From Devosia sp. Root635 (GTDB taxonomy: Bacteria; Pseudomonadota; Alphaproteobacteria; Rhizobiales; Devosiaceae), in NCBI RefSeq assembly GCF_001427605.1, contig NZ_LMGZ01000007.1, positions 1-64,000 on the forward strand: DNA of 64,000 nt, in the 5' to 3' direction. The position numbers and the translations under genes are program-made. Positions 31,427 through 39,331 of this stretch are shown here, piece after piece. Numbering within the stretch: the stretch's first letter is position 1; each line of letters starts with the position of its first letter. Under the pieces are notes generated by a model. It made no database searches. It was not told the origin of the DNA and saw only the letters and a list, made by a program, of their open reading frames with translations.

Positions 31427-32253
31427 CGACCAACCACGACATCCGTTTCGCCATCGACCCGGTCAGCGCCTCGACCATGAATACGGGCGAATTGCGCGAG
31501 CAGTTCCTGATCGATGACCTGTTTGCGGTGGGGGCGGTCAACTGGACCTATACCCACTATGACCGCATGGCGGTGGGTGGGGCGGTTCCCGCCGGCAAGG
31601 CGCTGGTGCTGGACGCGATCAAGCCGACGGGTACGGCCAATTTCCTCGATCGGCGCGAACTCATCGCAGCCAATATCGGGACGGCGGGGACCATATCGGT
31701 CGATGGCAAGGACTATGCCGTGGGCCCGCGCGACATGCTCTATGTGGGCATGGGCGCCAGGGATGTGCAGTTTTCCGGCGAGGGCGCCAAGTTCTATCTG
31801 CTGAGCGCGCCGGCCCATGCCAGCCATCCGACGACGCTGATCAAGCAGAGCGATGCCAAGCGGCTCGACCTGGGCAGCCAGGAGACCGCCAACGAGCGTT
31901 CGATCTTCCAGTTCGTCAATGCCGACAGCGTCAAGACCTGCCAGCTCGTGGTGGGGCTGACCAGCTTCGCGCCGGGTTCGGTGTGGAACACCATGCCGGC
32001 GCATGTCCATGACCGGCGCATGGAGGCCTATCTCTATTTCGACCTCAAGCCCGACGCCTTCGTGGTGCATCTGATGGGCGAGCCGGAAGAAACGCGCCAC
32101 ATCATCGTGCGCAATGAAGAAGCGGTGATCTCGCCGCCCTGGTCGATCCATGCCGGCGCGGGCACGGGTTCCTACACGTTCATCTGGGCCATGGCCGGCG
32201 ACAATGTTGACTATACCGACGCTGAAAAGGTCGGCATGGACGAGCTGCTGTGA
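31423..32253 (+). CDS. kduI: 5-dehydro-4-deoxy-D-glucuronate isomerase
   Basis: A 276-residue bicupin-type isomerase, near the 278 of E. coli KduI. Zinc ligands are expected in HVHDRRMEAY (His-x-His and Glu) and in WSIHAGAGTGSY. It converts 5-keto-4-deoxyuronate to 2,5-diketo-3-deoxygluconate in the breakdown of unsaturated uronates. It starts within the stop of the regulator gene (ATGA), and its own stop overlaps the GTG of kduD (GTGA), so expression is tightly coupled. Confidence 0.95.
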   Translation: MTTNHDIRFAIDPVSASTMNTGELREQFLIDDLFAVGAVNWTYTHYDRMAVGGAVPAGKALVLDAIKPTGTANFLDRRELIAANIGTAGTISVDGKDYAVGPRDMLYVGMGARDVQFSGEGAKFYLLSAPAHASHPTTLIKQSDAKRLDLGSQETANERSIFQFVNADSVKTCQLVVGLTSFAPGSVWNTMPAHVHDRRMEAYLYFDLKPDAFVVHLMGEPEETRHIIVRNEEAVISPPWSIHAGAGTGSYTFIWAMAGDNVDYTDAEKVGMDELL

Positions 32254-33014
32254 CCGATCTTTCGGCATTCAGCCTGGCTGGTAGGACGGTGATGGTCACC
32301 GGCGCCAATACCGGCATCGGGCAGGGCATTGCGCTCGGCATCGGCCGGGCGGGTGGAAGGGTGATTGGCGTCGGGCGCTCCAGCATGGCGGAAACGGCAT
32401 CGCTGATGGCCGGGCTCGGCGCCGACCTCGTCGAGGTGCAGGCCGATCTGGGTTCGACCGCCGCGGCACAGGCGATGTTCGAGGCGGCGTGGGAGCAGCA
32501 TGGTCCCATCGATGGGCTGGTCAACAATGCCGGCATCATCAAGCGGGTCGACGCGGTGGATTTCACCGAGGCCGACTGGGACCAGGTGATGGATATCAAC
32601 CTCAAGACCATGTTCTTCCTGTGCCAGTCGCTGGGCCGGAAGGCGCTGGCGGCGGGGCGGGCCGGCAAGATCGTCAATATTTCCTCGATGCTGAGCTTCC
32701 AGGGCGGCATTCGCGTCGCCAGCTACACGGCGTCCAAAAGCGGGGTGCTGGGCATCACGCGGCTGCTGGCCAACGAATGGGCGGCCAGGGGCATCAACGT
32801 CAATTCGATCGCGCCGGGCTATATCGAGACCAACAATACCGAGGCGCTGCGAGCCGATCCCGATCGCTCGGCATCGATCCTGGGGCGTATTCCGGCCGGG
32901 CGCTGGGGTGCGCCATCCGACATCGGCGATGCGGCAGTGTTCCTGCTGTCGCAGGCCTCCAATTATATGCACGGTGCCGTCATCCCCGTGGATGGCGGCT
33001 GGCTGGCGAGGTGA
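32250..33014 (+). CDS. kduD: 2-dehydro-3-deoxy-D-gluconate 5-dehydrogenase (SDR family)
   Basis: A 254-residue short-chain dehydrogenase: cofactor motif TGANTGIGQG near residue 14, NNAGI around 91, catalytic Ser in ISSML, and YTASKSG with the catalytic Tyr and Lys. In the pathway it reduces 2,5-diketo-3-deoxygluconate to KDG. GTG start in a GTGA overlap with kduI. The kduI-kduD pairing makes the assignment firm even though SDR sequences are generic. The KDG made here would need kdgK and kdgA, which are not in this window. Confidence 0.92.
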   Translation: MTDLSAFSLAGRTVMVTGANTGIGQGIALGIGRAGGRVIGVGRSSMAETASLMAGLGADLVEVQADLGSTAAAQAMFEAAWEQHGPIDGLVNNAGIIKRVDAVDFTEADWDQVMDINLKTMFFLCQSLGRKALAAGRAGKIVNISSMLSFQGGIRVASYTASKSGVLGITRLLANEWAARGINVNSIAPGYIETNNTEALRADPDRSASILGRIPAGRWGAPSDIGDAAVFLLSQASNYMHGAVIPVDGGWLAR

Positions 33015-33018
33015 CGAA

Positions 33019-33354
33019 ATGAGTGAGCAGAAGCTGTTTGCGCAGCCCAACGAGACCGAGTGGACCGAATTGGCGCCGGGCAATACACGGCGGGTGTTGA
33101 TCCATACACCCGAGCTGATGCAGGTGGAGTTCGGTTTTGAGCAGGGCGCCGTGGGCGCGCCGCACAGCCACCCCCATATCCAGGTCAGCTATGTGGCCGA
33201 GGGGCGGTTCGAGGTGACCATCGACGGAGCGACGCAGGTGGTCGAGCAGGGCGGCAGCTTCATCGTGCCGTCGGGGCTGGTCCACGGCGTGGTGGCGCTG
33301 ACGCGCGGCCGGCTGGTGGATGTGTTCACGCCACACCGGGCGGATTTTCTGTAG
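33019..33354 (+). CDS. kdgF: KdgF-like cupin, probable unsaturated-uronate ring-opening enzyme
   Basis: A 111-residue single-domain cupin starting at ATG 33019, five bases after kduD. The metal-binding motif reads PHSHPHIQVSYVAEG, with candidate ligands His49, His51, Gln55 and, in the second motif VPSGLVHGV, His89. KdgF proteins convert 4,5-unsaturated uronates to linear 5-keto-4-deoxyuronate, exactly the substrate of KduI two genes upstream, so context supports this role. Small cupins are common and other functions are possible. It appears to end the operon; a palindrome follows. Confidence 0.78.
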   Translation: MSEQKLFAQPNETEWTELAPGNTRRVLIHTPELMQVEFGFEQGAVGAPHSHPHIQVSYVAEGRFEVTIDGATQVVEQGGSFIVPSGLVHGVVALTRGRLVDVFTPHRADFL

Positions 33355-33376
33355 CTGTCCTGCCCATACTCACGAT

Positions 33377-33473
33377 GTCATTCCTGCGCAGGCCGGAATC
33401 CATCTTGAGATGACTGGAACAGCAGTGGGCGTGGGACGCGTTCAGGATGGATCCCGGCCTTCGCCGGGATGAC
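33377..33473. repeat. Palindrome family 5
   Basis: GTCATTCCTGCGCAGGCCGG...CCGGCCTTCGCCGGGATGAC, arms of about 28 bp with mismatches around a 40-bp centre. It lies between the convergent cupin and M15-like genes. This type is widespread in alphaproteobacterial intergenic regions. Confidence 0.75.
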
Positions 33474-33499
33474 GCCGTGGCTGGGAAAGCGACCTGCCT

Positions 33500-34120
33500 T
33501 TACCCAATTTCACCCAGCATGGCGGCGTAGGCCGCATCGTGCCGCCCGGCCCAGTTCGGCTTTCCCGGCGCGGTCAGCCGCCCGCGTCTTGGCGGGATGA
33601 AGCTATAGATCGTGCGGCTCGGTTCCTCCTGCCAGCTCAGGTTGAAGGCGGCCAGCCTGGGGAAGAATTCCATTTCGGAATAGGGCAGATGGTCGTGGAC
33701 CCACCAGGCCATGGCTTCCCAGTCGCCGGTGCGCTCGTAATAGGGCACGAAGCGGTTGACGACGATGCAGGCTGTGGCGCCCATCTGGCCTTCGGTATTG
33801 CGGCGATCCCAGATATGGCCGCCGAAATTGGTTTCGTTGCGGCCACAATTGAGCTTGTTGAGGTTGCCGAATTGGTTGACCTCGGGCGAGCGATAGGCGG
33901 AGCGGATGGAAATCTTGCCGAAGCGGGCCTGCAGCGGTTCGAGCAGGGTTTCGCAGAGCACCTTGCCGGCAGCGATGGCGAGGTCCGGATCATCGGGAAT
34001 GTTCTGGAAGCCGTGGATGATGGCGATCTCCGAATAGAGGAAATCGCGCAGGAAGAAATTTTCGCTGAGGCGGACACGACCGAGGTCTTCGAGGCTTTTG
34101 ACGGATTTGGGCTGGCGCAT
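33500..34120 (-). CDS. Peptidase M15-like conserved protein
   Basis: A 206-residue cytoplasmic-looking protein with no signal peptide. The start is set at ATG 34120 (MRQPKSVKSLEDL); an upstream extension is unlikely because it would overlap the divergent gene. Segments SIRSAYRSPEVNQFGN, NFGGHIWDRR and GATACIVVNRFVPYY resemble the core of M15/DD-carboxypeptidase-type folds, including a His-x-x-Asp (HIWD) that could bind metal. The family is conserved in Rhizobiales without a proven role. It is divergent from the TRIC channel gene (82-bp gap). Confidence 0.6.
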   Translation of the reverse strand: MRQPKSVKSLEDLGRVRLSENFFLRDFLYSEIAIIHGFQNIPDDPDLAIAAGKVLCETLLEPLQARFGKISIRSAYRSPEVNQFGNLNKLNCGRNETNFGGHIWDRRNTEGQMGATACIVVNRFVPYYERTGDWEAMAWWVHDHLPYSEMEFFPRLAAFNLSWQEEPSRTIYSFIPPRRGRLTAPGKPNWAGRHDAAYAAMLGEIG

Positions 34121-34202
34121 GCTGGCTCTCACTGGACGCGGCAATCTCTTGCGGTAACGTGACGAAAGACAACCCGGTTTCGACAAGGTCAGGACGGAGC
34201 CA

Positions 34203-34820
34203 ATGCTGCTCATCGCCTTCTACATCGCCATCGCCGCCGAAGCGATGACCGCGGCACTCGCAGCGGGCCGGCGGAACATGGACTGGTTCGGGGTCTGCCT
34301 CATTGCCTGCGTCACGGCGCTGGGGGGCGGCACGCTGCGCGACATCCTGCTCGATCACTATCCGCTGTCCTGGGTGGAAAACCCCTATCTGCTGCTGGAG
34401 GTGTGTGCTGCGGCGCTGATTACCATCCCGCTGGCGCGGTTGGTGGATCGCCTGCGCTGGCCATTTCTGCTGCTCGATGCGCTGGGGCTGGTGGTCTTTA
34501 CGGTCATCGGCTGCAATATCGGCATCGAGGCCGGCGTGCATCCAATCATCGTCATCGTGGCCGGCATGGTGACGGGGACAGCCGGCGGCATTTTGCGCGA
34601 CGTGCTGTGCAATGATGTGCCGCTGATCTTCCAGGGCGAACTCTATGCCACCGTCTCCATGGTGGCGGGCGTGGTCTATTATCTCGGCCTGCTCTGGGCG
34701 TTGCCTGGCGATCTGATGGTGATCGTCGCCATCGTCGTGGGTTTCGCGCTGCGCGTTCTGGCCTTGGTTTTCCGTTGGGAGATGCCGAAATTCGTCTACG
34801 ACCGAGACATGCGGAAGTGA
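34203..34820 (+). CDS. Trimeric intracellular cation (TRIC)-type channel family protein (YicG-like)
   Basis: A 205-residue membrane protein with seven TM helices arranged as two repeats, each with a glycine-rich kink motif: ACVTALGGGTLRDILL (about residues 37-52) and GMVTGTAGGILRDVLC (about 120-135). Bacterial UPF0126/YicG proteins are TRIC homologues that form potassium-permeable homotrimers. Start is ATG 34203. The following uxuA lies 86 bp downstream; functional linkage is doubtful. Confidence 0.9.
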   Translation: MLLIAFYIAIAAEAMTAALAAGRRNMDWFGVCLIACVTALGGGTLRDILLDHYPLSWVENPYLLLEVCAAALITIPLARLVDRLRWPFLLLDALGLVVFTVIGCNIGIEAGVHPIIVIVAGMVTGTAGGILRDVLCNDVPLIFQGELYATVSMVAGVVYYLGLLWALPGDLMVIVAIVVGFALRVLALVFRWEMPKFVYDRDMRK

Positions 34821-34870
34821 TGTCCAACTGTATGCAGGAATAGGGCTTTCCGCCCGCACGGTCCTGTGGC

Positions 34871-34889
34871 ATGGACTACCATACAAGAA
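34871..34889 (+). promoter_or_regulatory. Possible regulator site in the uxuA leader
   Basis: ATGG-ACTA-CCAT (34871-34882) is an imperfect palindrome, and it overlaps CATACAA, the same half-site as in the operator at 27615-27639. It could bind the GntR-type regulator of the kdu operon. Only one half-site is convincing. Confidence 0.3.
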
Positions 34890-34906
34890 GCATTGGAGTG
34901 CCTGAT

Positions 34907-36121
34907 TTGCGACAGACCTGGCGGTGGTTCGGACCCAAAGACCTGTGCAGCATCGATGATATCACCCAGGTCGGCGCGGTGGGCGTGGTCAGCGCGCTGC
35001 ATCACGTGCCCAACGGGGCAGTGTGGACGCCCGAAGAGATCGCCAAACGGCATGCCGAGATCGGCACACGCAAGGATGGCACACCTTCGGGCCTGACCTG
35101 GGACGTGGTGGAAAGCCTGCCGGTTTCCGAGGACATCAAGAAGCAGAAGAATGCCTGGCGCGAGCATATCGAGAGCTACAAGATCTCGATGAGGAACCTC
35201 GCCGACAGCGGCATCGAGGTCATCTGCTACAATTTCATGCCGGTGCTGGACTGGACCCGCACCGACCTGCGCTGGACGGTGCCCAATGGCGGCTCGTGCA
35301 TGCGGTTCGACATCAACGACTTCGCCGCCTTCGACATCCATGTGCTGCAGCGCCGGGGCGCGGCAACCGACTATACCAATGCCATTGCCGATGAGGCGGA
35401 ACGCCGCTTTGCCAATATGGACGATGTGGCCCGCAAGCAGCTGGCGCGCAACGTCACCATGGGGTTGCCGGGCTCGACGGAGTCGATGTCGCTCGAAGAC
35501 GTGCAGGCGCATCTGGATGAATATGGTGCCATTACCCGCGAGCGGCTGCGCGCCAATTTCGTCGATTTCCTCGATGCCGTGGTGCCCACCGCCGAAGGCC
35601 TCGGCCTGCGGCTCTGCTGCCACCCGGACGATCCGCCGTTCGCGCTGCTCGGCCTGCCGCGCGTGATGTCGACCGAGGCGGATTACACGTACATCCTCGA
35701 TGCCGTCGACAGCCCGGCCAATGGCATGACGCTGTGTTCGGGCTCGCTGGGCGCGCGGCCCGACAACGACCTGCCGGGCATGATGGAGCGGCTGGGTGGC
35801 AAGGTGCATTTCCTCCACCTGCGCAACGTCAAGCGTGACAATGACGACATTGTAGGCTCGTTCTATGAAGCCGAGCATCTGGGCGGCGATACCGATATGG
35901 TGGCACTGATCGCCGCCATCGTGCGCGAGGAAAAGAAGCGCAAGGCGGCGGGCCGCAAGGACCATGTCATCCCCATGCGCCCCGACCACGGACAGGACAT
36001 CCTCGACGATCTCGGCCGCCGCTCGCAGCCGGGCTATCCCACCATCGGGCGGATGAAGGGGCTGGCGGAGCTGCGCGGGGTGATGATGGCGCTGGAATAT
36101 GAGGGGCTGGGGCTGGTGTAG
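34907..36121 (+). CDS. uxuA: Mannonate dehydratase
   Basis: About 404 residues; dehydrates D-mannonate to 2-keto-3-deoxygluconate in glucuronate breakdown. Family segments include TWRWFGPKD at the start, GVVSALHHVPNGAVW, the metal-site region LGLRLCCHPDDPP, and HFLHLRNVKR. I prefer TTG 34907 because GGAG sits about eight bases upstream and the product then begins MRQTWRWFG, the normal start. ATG 34871 would add 12 atypical residues and has no Shine-Dalgarno. It complements the kdu operon upstream, since both feed KDG. Confidence 0.92.
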   Translation: MRQTWRWFGPKDLCSIDDITQVGAVGVVSALHHVPNGAVWTPEEIAKRHAEIGTRKDGTPSGLTWDVVESLPVSEDIKKQKNAWREHIESYKISMRNLADSGIEVICYNFMPVLDWTRTDLRWTVPNGGSCMRFDINDFAAFDIHVLQRRGAATDYTNAIADEAERRFANMDDVARKQLARNVTMGLPGSTESMSLEDVQAHLDEYGAITRERLRANFVDFLDAVVPTAEGLGLRLCCHPDDPPFALLGLPRVMSTEADYTYILDAVDSPANGMTLCSGSLGARPDNDLPGMMERLGGKVHFLHLRNVKRDNDDIVGSFYEAEHLGGDTDMVALIAAIVREEKKRKAAGRKDHVIPMRPDHGQDILDDLGRRSQPGYPTIGRMKGLAELRGVMMALEYEGLGLV

Positions 36122-36185
36122 TTTACCCAGGGGCCGCGCATAGGAAGCCTGTGCGGCCATCTTGGGCCTCTGACCTCGGTCATGC

Positions 36186-36318
36186 GCCTCCCTCCCCCTT
36201 GAGGGGAGGGACCGAGGGAGGGGGTCTGTCAGTGGACCACGGAACTACCCCCTCCCCAGCTTTGCCAAGGCCCTGCGGGCCCGGCGGCGCTACCCTCCCC
36301 TCAAGGGGGAGGGAGGGC
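36186..36318. repeat. Palindrome family 2, copy d (with enlarged loop)
   Basis: TCCCTCCCCCTTGAGGGGAG...CTCCCCTCAAGGGGGAGGGA with an extra stem (GCCCTGCGGGC region) in the centre. It lies in the 385-bp gap between uxuA and the hybrid kinase; the rest of that gap shows no gene I can support. Confidence 0.82.
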
Positions 36319-36506
36319 AAGAGCCTACCAATGTAGACACTTTCCGGCGGTGGAGCCGCTTGCACTGCGAAAGGGGTCAGGCAAGGCCCACTTATCTCCA
36401 CCTTCGGAACAATAGTTTACGACTTTTCAAAGTGTTGCGGCCACTCTCGGGCGGTATCCGCGCGCGAGGCTGCTCCTTGGCTATCCTGACCTTTCTGCAG
36501 GGGGTG

Positions 36507-38375
36507 ATGAACTGGTTCATCCCCGAGCATCTGAGTGGCGACCTGCATACGCGCAAGCGGGTGCAGATGTTCATCATCAGCCATGTCTTCGGGCCGATCA
36601 TCGCGACGCCCATTCCGCTGTTCCTGTGGTTTGCCGATCCGCAGCCGCTCTGGCATGTGCCGATCCTGGCGGCGTCCATCTATGGCTTCTGGCCGTTCCT
36701 GGCGCTGGTGAAGCTGTTCCCGCGCGCCTATACGCCGCTGGCCATGGCCTCAGTGCTGAACCTCACCTTCGCCATCCTGTGGGGCACCTATAATTATGGC
36801 GGCACCAGCTCGCCGTTCCTGGTGTGGTTCGTGCTGACGCCGCTGCTGGCCTTCATGTATCTGGGCTCGACCTGGACGGCGCGCATCTTCGTATTCACCC
36901 AGATCACCGTCGGCATCGCCTCGCTGTATGGGTTCTATCTTTACGGCGACTTTCCCGAGCATATCCCGGTCGATGACATGGTGGTGGCCGGCATGCTCTC
37001 GGCTTTGGGCTCGAACATCTATGTGTTCATGATGGCGGCCTACTATTCGAGCGTGGTGGACAGTCAGTCCGAGCTCATCAAGGAAATCGAGCGCCACCAG
37101 TATACGCTCAAGGCCCTGACCAGCGCCAAGGACGATGCCGAGCGCGCCAATGGCGCCAAGTCGGAATTCCTGGCCAAGATGAGCCATGAGCTGCGCACGC
37201 CGCTCAATGCGGTGCTGGGCTATTCGGAAATCCTGCTCGAAGATGCCGAGCTCGACGGGCGCGGCGAGCAGATCGCGGACCTGCAGAAGATCAGCGCCGC
37301 TGGCAAGCACCTGCTGGCCATGGTCAACGATATTCTCGATATCTCCAAGATCGAGGCCGGCAAGATGGCCCTGCATATGGAGAATGTCGATCTCGACAAG
37401 CTGATCGACGACGTCGAGGCCACGGCGCGGCCGCTGGCCGCCAAGAATACCAACAGTTTCGTGGTCGAACGCGGGTCAAGCCTCGGCACCATGCGGGCTG
37501 ACGCCACCAAGCTGCGGCAAGCCATCTTCAACCTGCTCTCCAATGCCGCCAAATTCACGCAGAACGGGCAGATCACCCTGGCGGTGCAGCGCAATGGGGA
37601 GTGGATGGAAATCGCCGTGGCCGATACCGGCATCGGCATTTCGCAAGATCAGCAGAAGGCGCTGTTCTCCAATTTCACCCAGGCCAATTCCAAGATCGCC
37701 GCCGTTTATGGCGGAACGGGACTGGGCCTGTCGCTGAGCCAGAATCTGTGCCGGCTGATGGGCGGGCAGATCGAGATCGAAAGCGAGCTCGGCAAGGGTA
37801 GTCGCTTCACCATCCGCGTGCCGTCGCATGGCGAGCAGGCGGCGCCCGAACCCGTTGCCTCGCTCATCGTCCCGCCGCGCCAGTCGGCGCCGGAAGACGA
37901 ATTTATCGCCGAGAGCGAAGCCGATGCGGGTGAGCGCAAGGCCGGCTTTGCCGGGATGAGCGGGCATGCCGTCAACCATGACCGGCGCCCGCGCCTGCTG
38001 GTGGTGGATGACGATCGCAGCTTCCTCGAACTGGCCGAGCGCCTGTTCATGAAGGAAGACTATACCCCGATCTGTACCGATGCGCCGCAATCGGCGCTGC
38101 AGATTGCCCGTACGGTGAAGCCGGCCGCGATCTTCCTCGACATACTGATGCCGGGCTTCGATGGCTGGGATGTGCTGGCGGCGCTCAAGGCCGATCCGGT
38201 GACCGCCGATATTCCGGTGTTCATGATCTCGATCCTCAGCGAGCGCGCCAAGGCCCTGGCGGCGGGGGCGGACGGGATCGTCATGAAACCGTTCGACGCC
38301 AGCAAGGTCAAGGCGGCCCTTGCCGGTCTCAAGGCCACGCGCGGCCAGCCGCGCGCCAAGGCCGCCAACGCATAG
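36507..38375 (+). CDS. Six-TM hybrid sensor histidine kinase (CqsS/LqsS-like architecture)
   Basis: About 622 residues from ATG 36507 (a GGGGG lies upstream; longer in-frame starts add low-complexity sequence). Six TM helices fill about residues 20-205 with almost no periplasmic domain. A HisKA domain follows with SHELRTPL (phospho-His227), then HATPase (NLLSNAAKFT, DTGIGIS, GGTGLGLSLS). The C-terminal receiver has phospho-acceptor Asp545 in FLDILMP. A membrane-embedded sensor with few loops suggests a small hydrophobic ligand. It is followed by a single receiver gene and converges on an alpha-oxoamine synthase with its own receiver. Confidence 0.88.
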   Translation: MNWFIPEHLSGDLHTRKRVQMFIISHVFGPIIATPIPLFLWFADPQPLWHVPILAASIYGFWPFLALVKLFPRAYTPLAMASVLNLTFAILWGTYNYGGTSSPFLVWFVLTPLLAFMYLGSTWTARIFVFTQITVGIASLYGFYLYGDFPEHIPVDDMVVAGMLSALGSNIYVFMMAAYYSSVVDSQSELIKEIERHQYTLKALTSAKDDAERANGAKSEFLAKMSHELRTPLNAVLGYSEILLEDAELDGRGEQIADLQKISAAGKHLLAMVNDILDISKIEAGKMALHMENVDLDKLIDDVEATARPLAAKNTNSFVVERGSSLGTMRADATKLRQAIFNLLSNAAKFTQNGQITLAVQRNGEWMEIAVADTGIGISQDQQKALFSNFTQANSKIAAVYGGTGLGLSLSQNLCRLMGGQIEIESELGKGSRFTIRVPSHGEQAAPEPVASLIVPPRQSAPEDEFIAESEADAGERKAGFAGMSGHAVNHDRRPRLLVVDDDRSFLELAERLFMKEDYTPICTDAPQSALQIARTVKPAAIFLDILMPGFDGWDVLAALKADPVTADIPVFMISILSERAKALAAGADGIVMKPFDASKVKAALAGLKATRGQPRAKAANA

Positions 38376-38389
38376 GACGCAACGCCGAC

Positions 38390-38785
38390 ATGACCCTGGT
38401 TCTCATCGTCGAAGACAATCCGATCAACCGCGACGTACTCGGCCGTCGGCTGGAGCGCCGCGGCTTTTCCATCCGCTTTGCCGAAGACGGCCCGAGCGGC
38501 ATCGCGGCCGCCAAGGCGCTGATGCCCGACGTGATCCTGATGGATATCGGGCTGGGAGAAATGGATGGCTGCGAAGCCACGCGCCGCATTCGCGCCGACC
38601 CGGAGACGGCGGCTTTGCCGATCATCGCGCTGACCGCCAGTGCCTTCGAAAGCGACCGCGCCAATGCGCTGGCCGCCGGCTGCATCGACTTCGACACCAA
38701 GCCGGTGGATTTGCCGCGGCTGCTGGGCAAGATGCAGGCCGTGCTGGGGCCGAAGACCCCCGAAGCCGCAATGAATGTAGGGTAG
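38390..38785 (+). CDS. Single-domain response regulator (DivK/CheY type)
   Basis: A 131-residue receiver domain without an output domain: acidic pair E8/D9, phospho-acceptor Asp52 in LMDIGLGEMDG, conserved Thr/Ser in ALTAS and Lys in DTKPVD. It begins 14 bp after the hybrid kinase stop, so the two are cotranscribed and the kinase (His227, Asp545) is its likely phosphate source. With no output domain it must act on a protein partner. A palindrome follows. Confidence 0.9.
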   Translation: MTLVLIVEDNPINRDVLGRRLERRGFSIRFAEDGPSGIAAAKALMPDVILMDIGLGEMDGCEATRRIRADPETAALPIIALTASAFESDRANALAAGCIDFDTKPVDLPRLLGKMQAVLGPKTPEAAMNVG

Positions 38786-38795
38786 GGCTTTCTGA

Positions 38796-38931
38796 CCTCT
38801 CCCTTGGGGGAGAGGTCGACTTGCGAAGCAAGGCGGGTGAGGGGCCTACCCCACGCACCGCACCCAGTAAAGGCCCTCTCACCCGGCGCTGCGCGCCGAC
38901 CTCTCCCCCGAAGGGAGAGGTAAAGAAGGCT
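38796..38931. repeat. Palindrome family 3, copy b
   Basis: TGACCTCTCCCTTGGGGGAG...CTCCCCCGAAGGGAGAGGTA with inner stem GGGTGAGGGGCC / GGCCCTCTCACCC. It sits exactly between the stops of two convergent receiver genes and is suited to two-way termination. Confidence 0.83.
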
Positions 38932-39320
38932 CACCCCGCCTTTGCCAGCCGCATCGTCAGGGTTTCGCGCAGGTGGGCGAAATCGAGTGGCTTCTGGTGC
39001 ACATGCGGGCGGCGCAGTCCCATCAGTTCGGCCGAGCGCTGCACCATGCTGAGGGTCTGCTCGTCCTGGCCGCTGACGATGATGATGTCGCCCGGATATT
39101 TGGCCTCGGCCAGCATGCGGAACAGCTCGATGGCGTCGACATGGGGCATAGAAATATCCACCGCCATCACGTCGGGCCGCAAGGCGGCCACGAGATTGAT
39201 CACCCCACGGGAGTCGGAGGTGGCAAAGGCGTCGTAGCCGCAGCGTTCCGCCACCCGCACGATCAGTTCGGCTGACGGGGCATCGTCGTCCACGGCAAGC
39301 AGCTTGAGGGCGTGGCCCAT
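38931..39320 (-). CDS. Single-domain response regulator downstream of the alpha-oxoamine synthase
   Basis: A 129-residue receiver: acidic residues D11-D13, phospho-acceptor Asp55 in VMAVDISMPHVDA, Ser in IIIVSGQD and Lys in VHQKPLD. No output domain. It starts 11 bp after the stop of the alpha-oxoamine synthase gene, so the two form an operon, as synthase and regulator genes do in lqs clusters. It could take phosphate from the convergent hybrid kinase. Its stop touches the palindrome at 38796-38931. Confidence 0.88.
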   Translation of the reverse strand: MGHALKLLAVDDDAPSAELIVRVAERCGYDAFATSDSRGVINLVAALRPDVMAVDISMPHVDAIELFRMLAEAKYPGDIIIVSGQDEQTLSMVQRSAELMGLRRPHVHQKPLDFAHLRETLTMRLAKAG

Positions 39321-39331
39321 GATGGTCTCCG

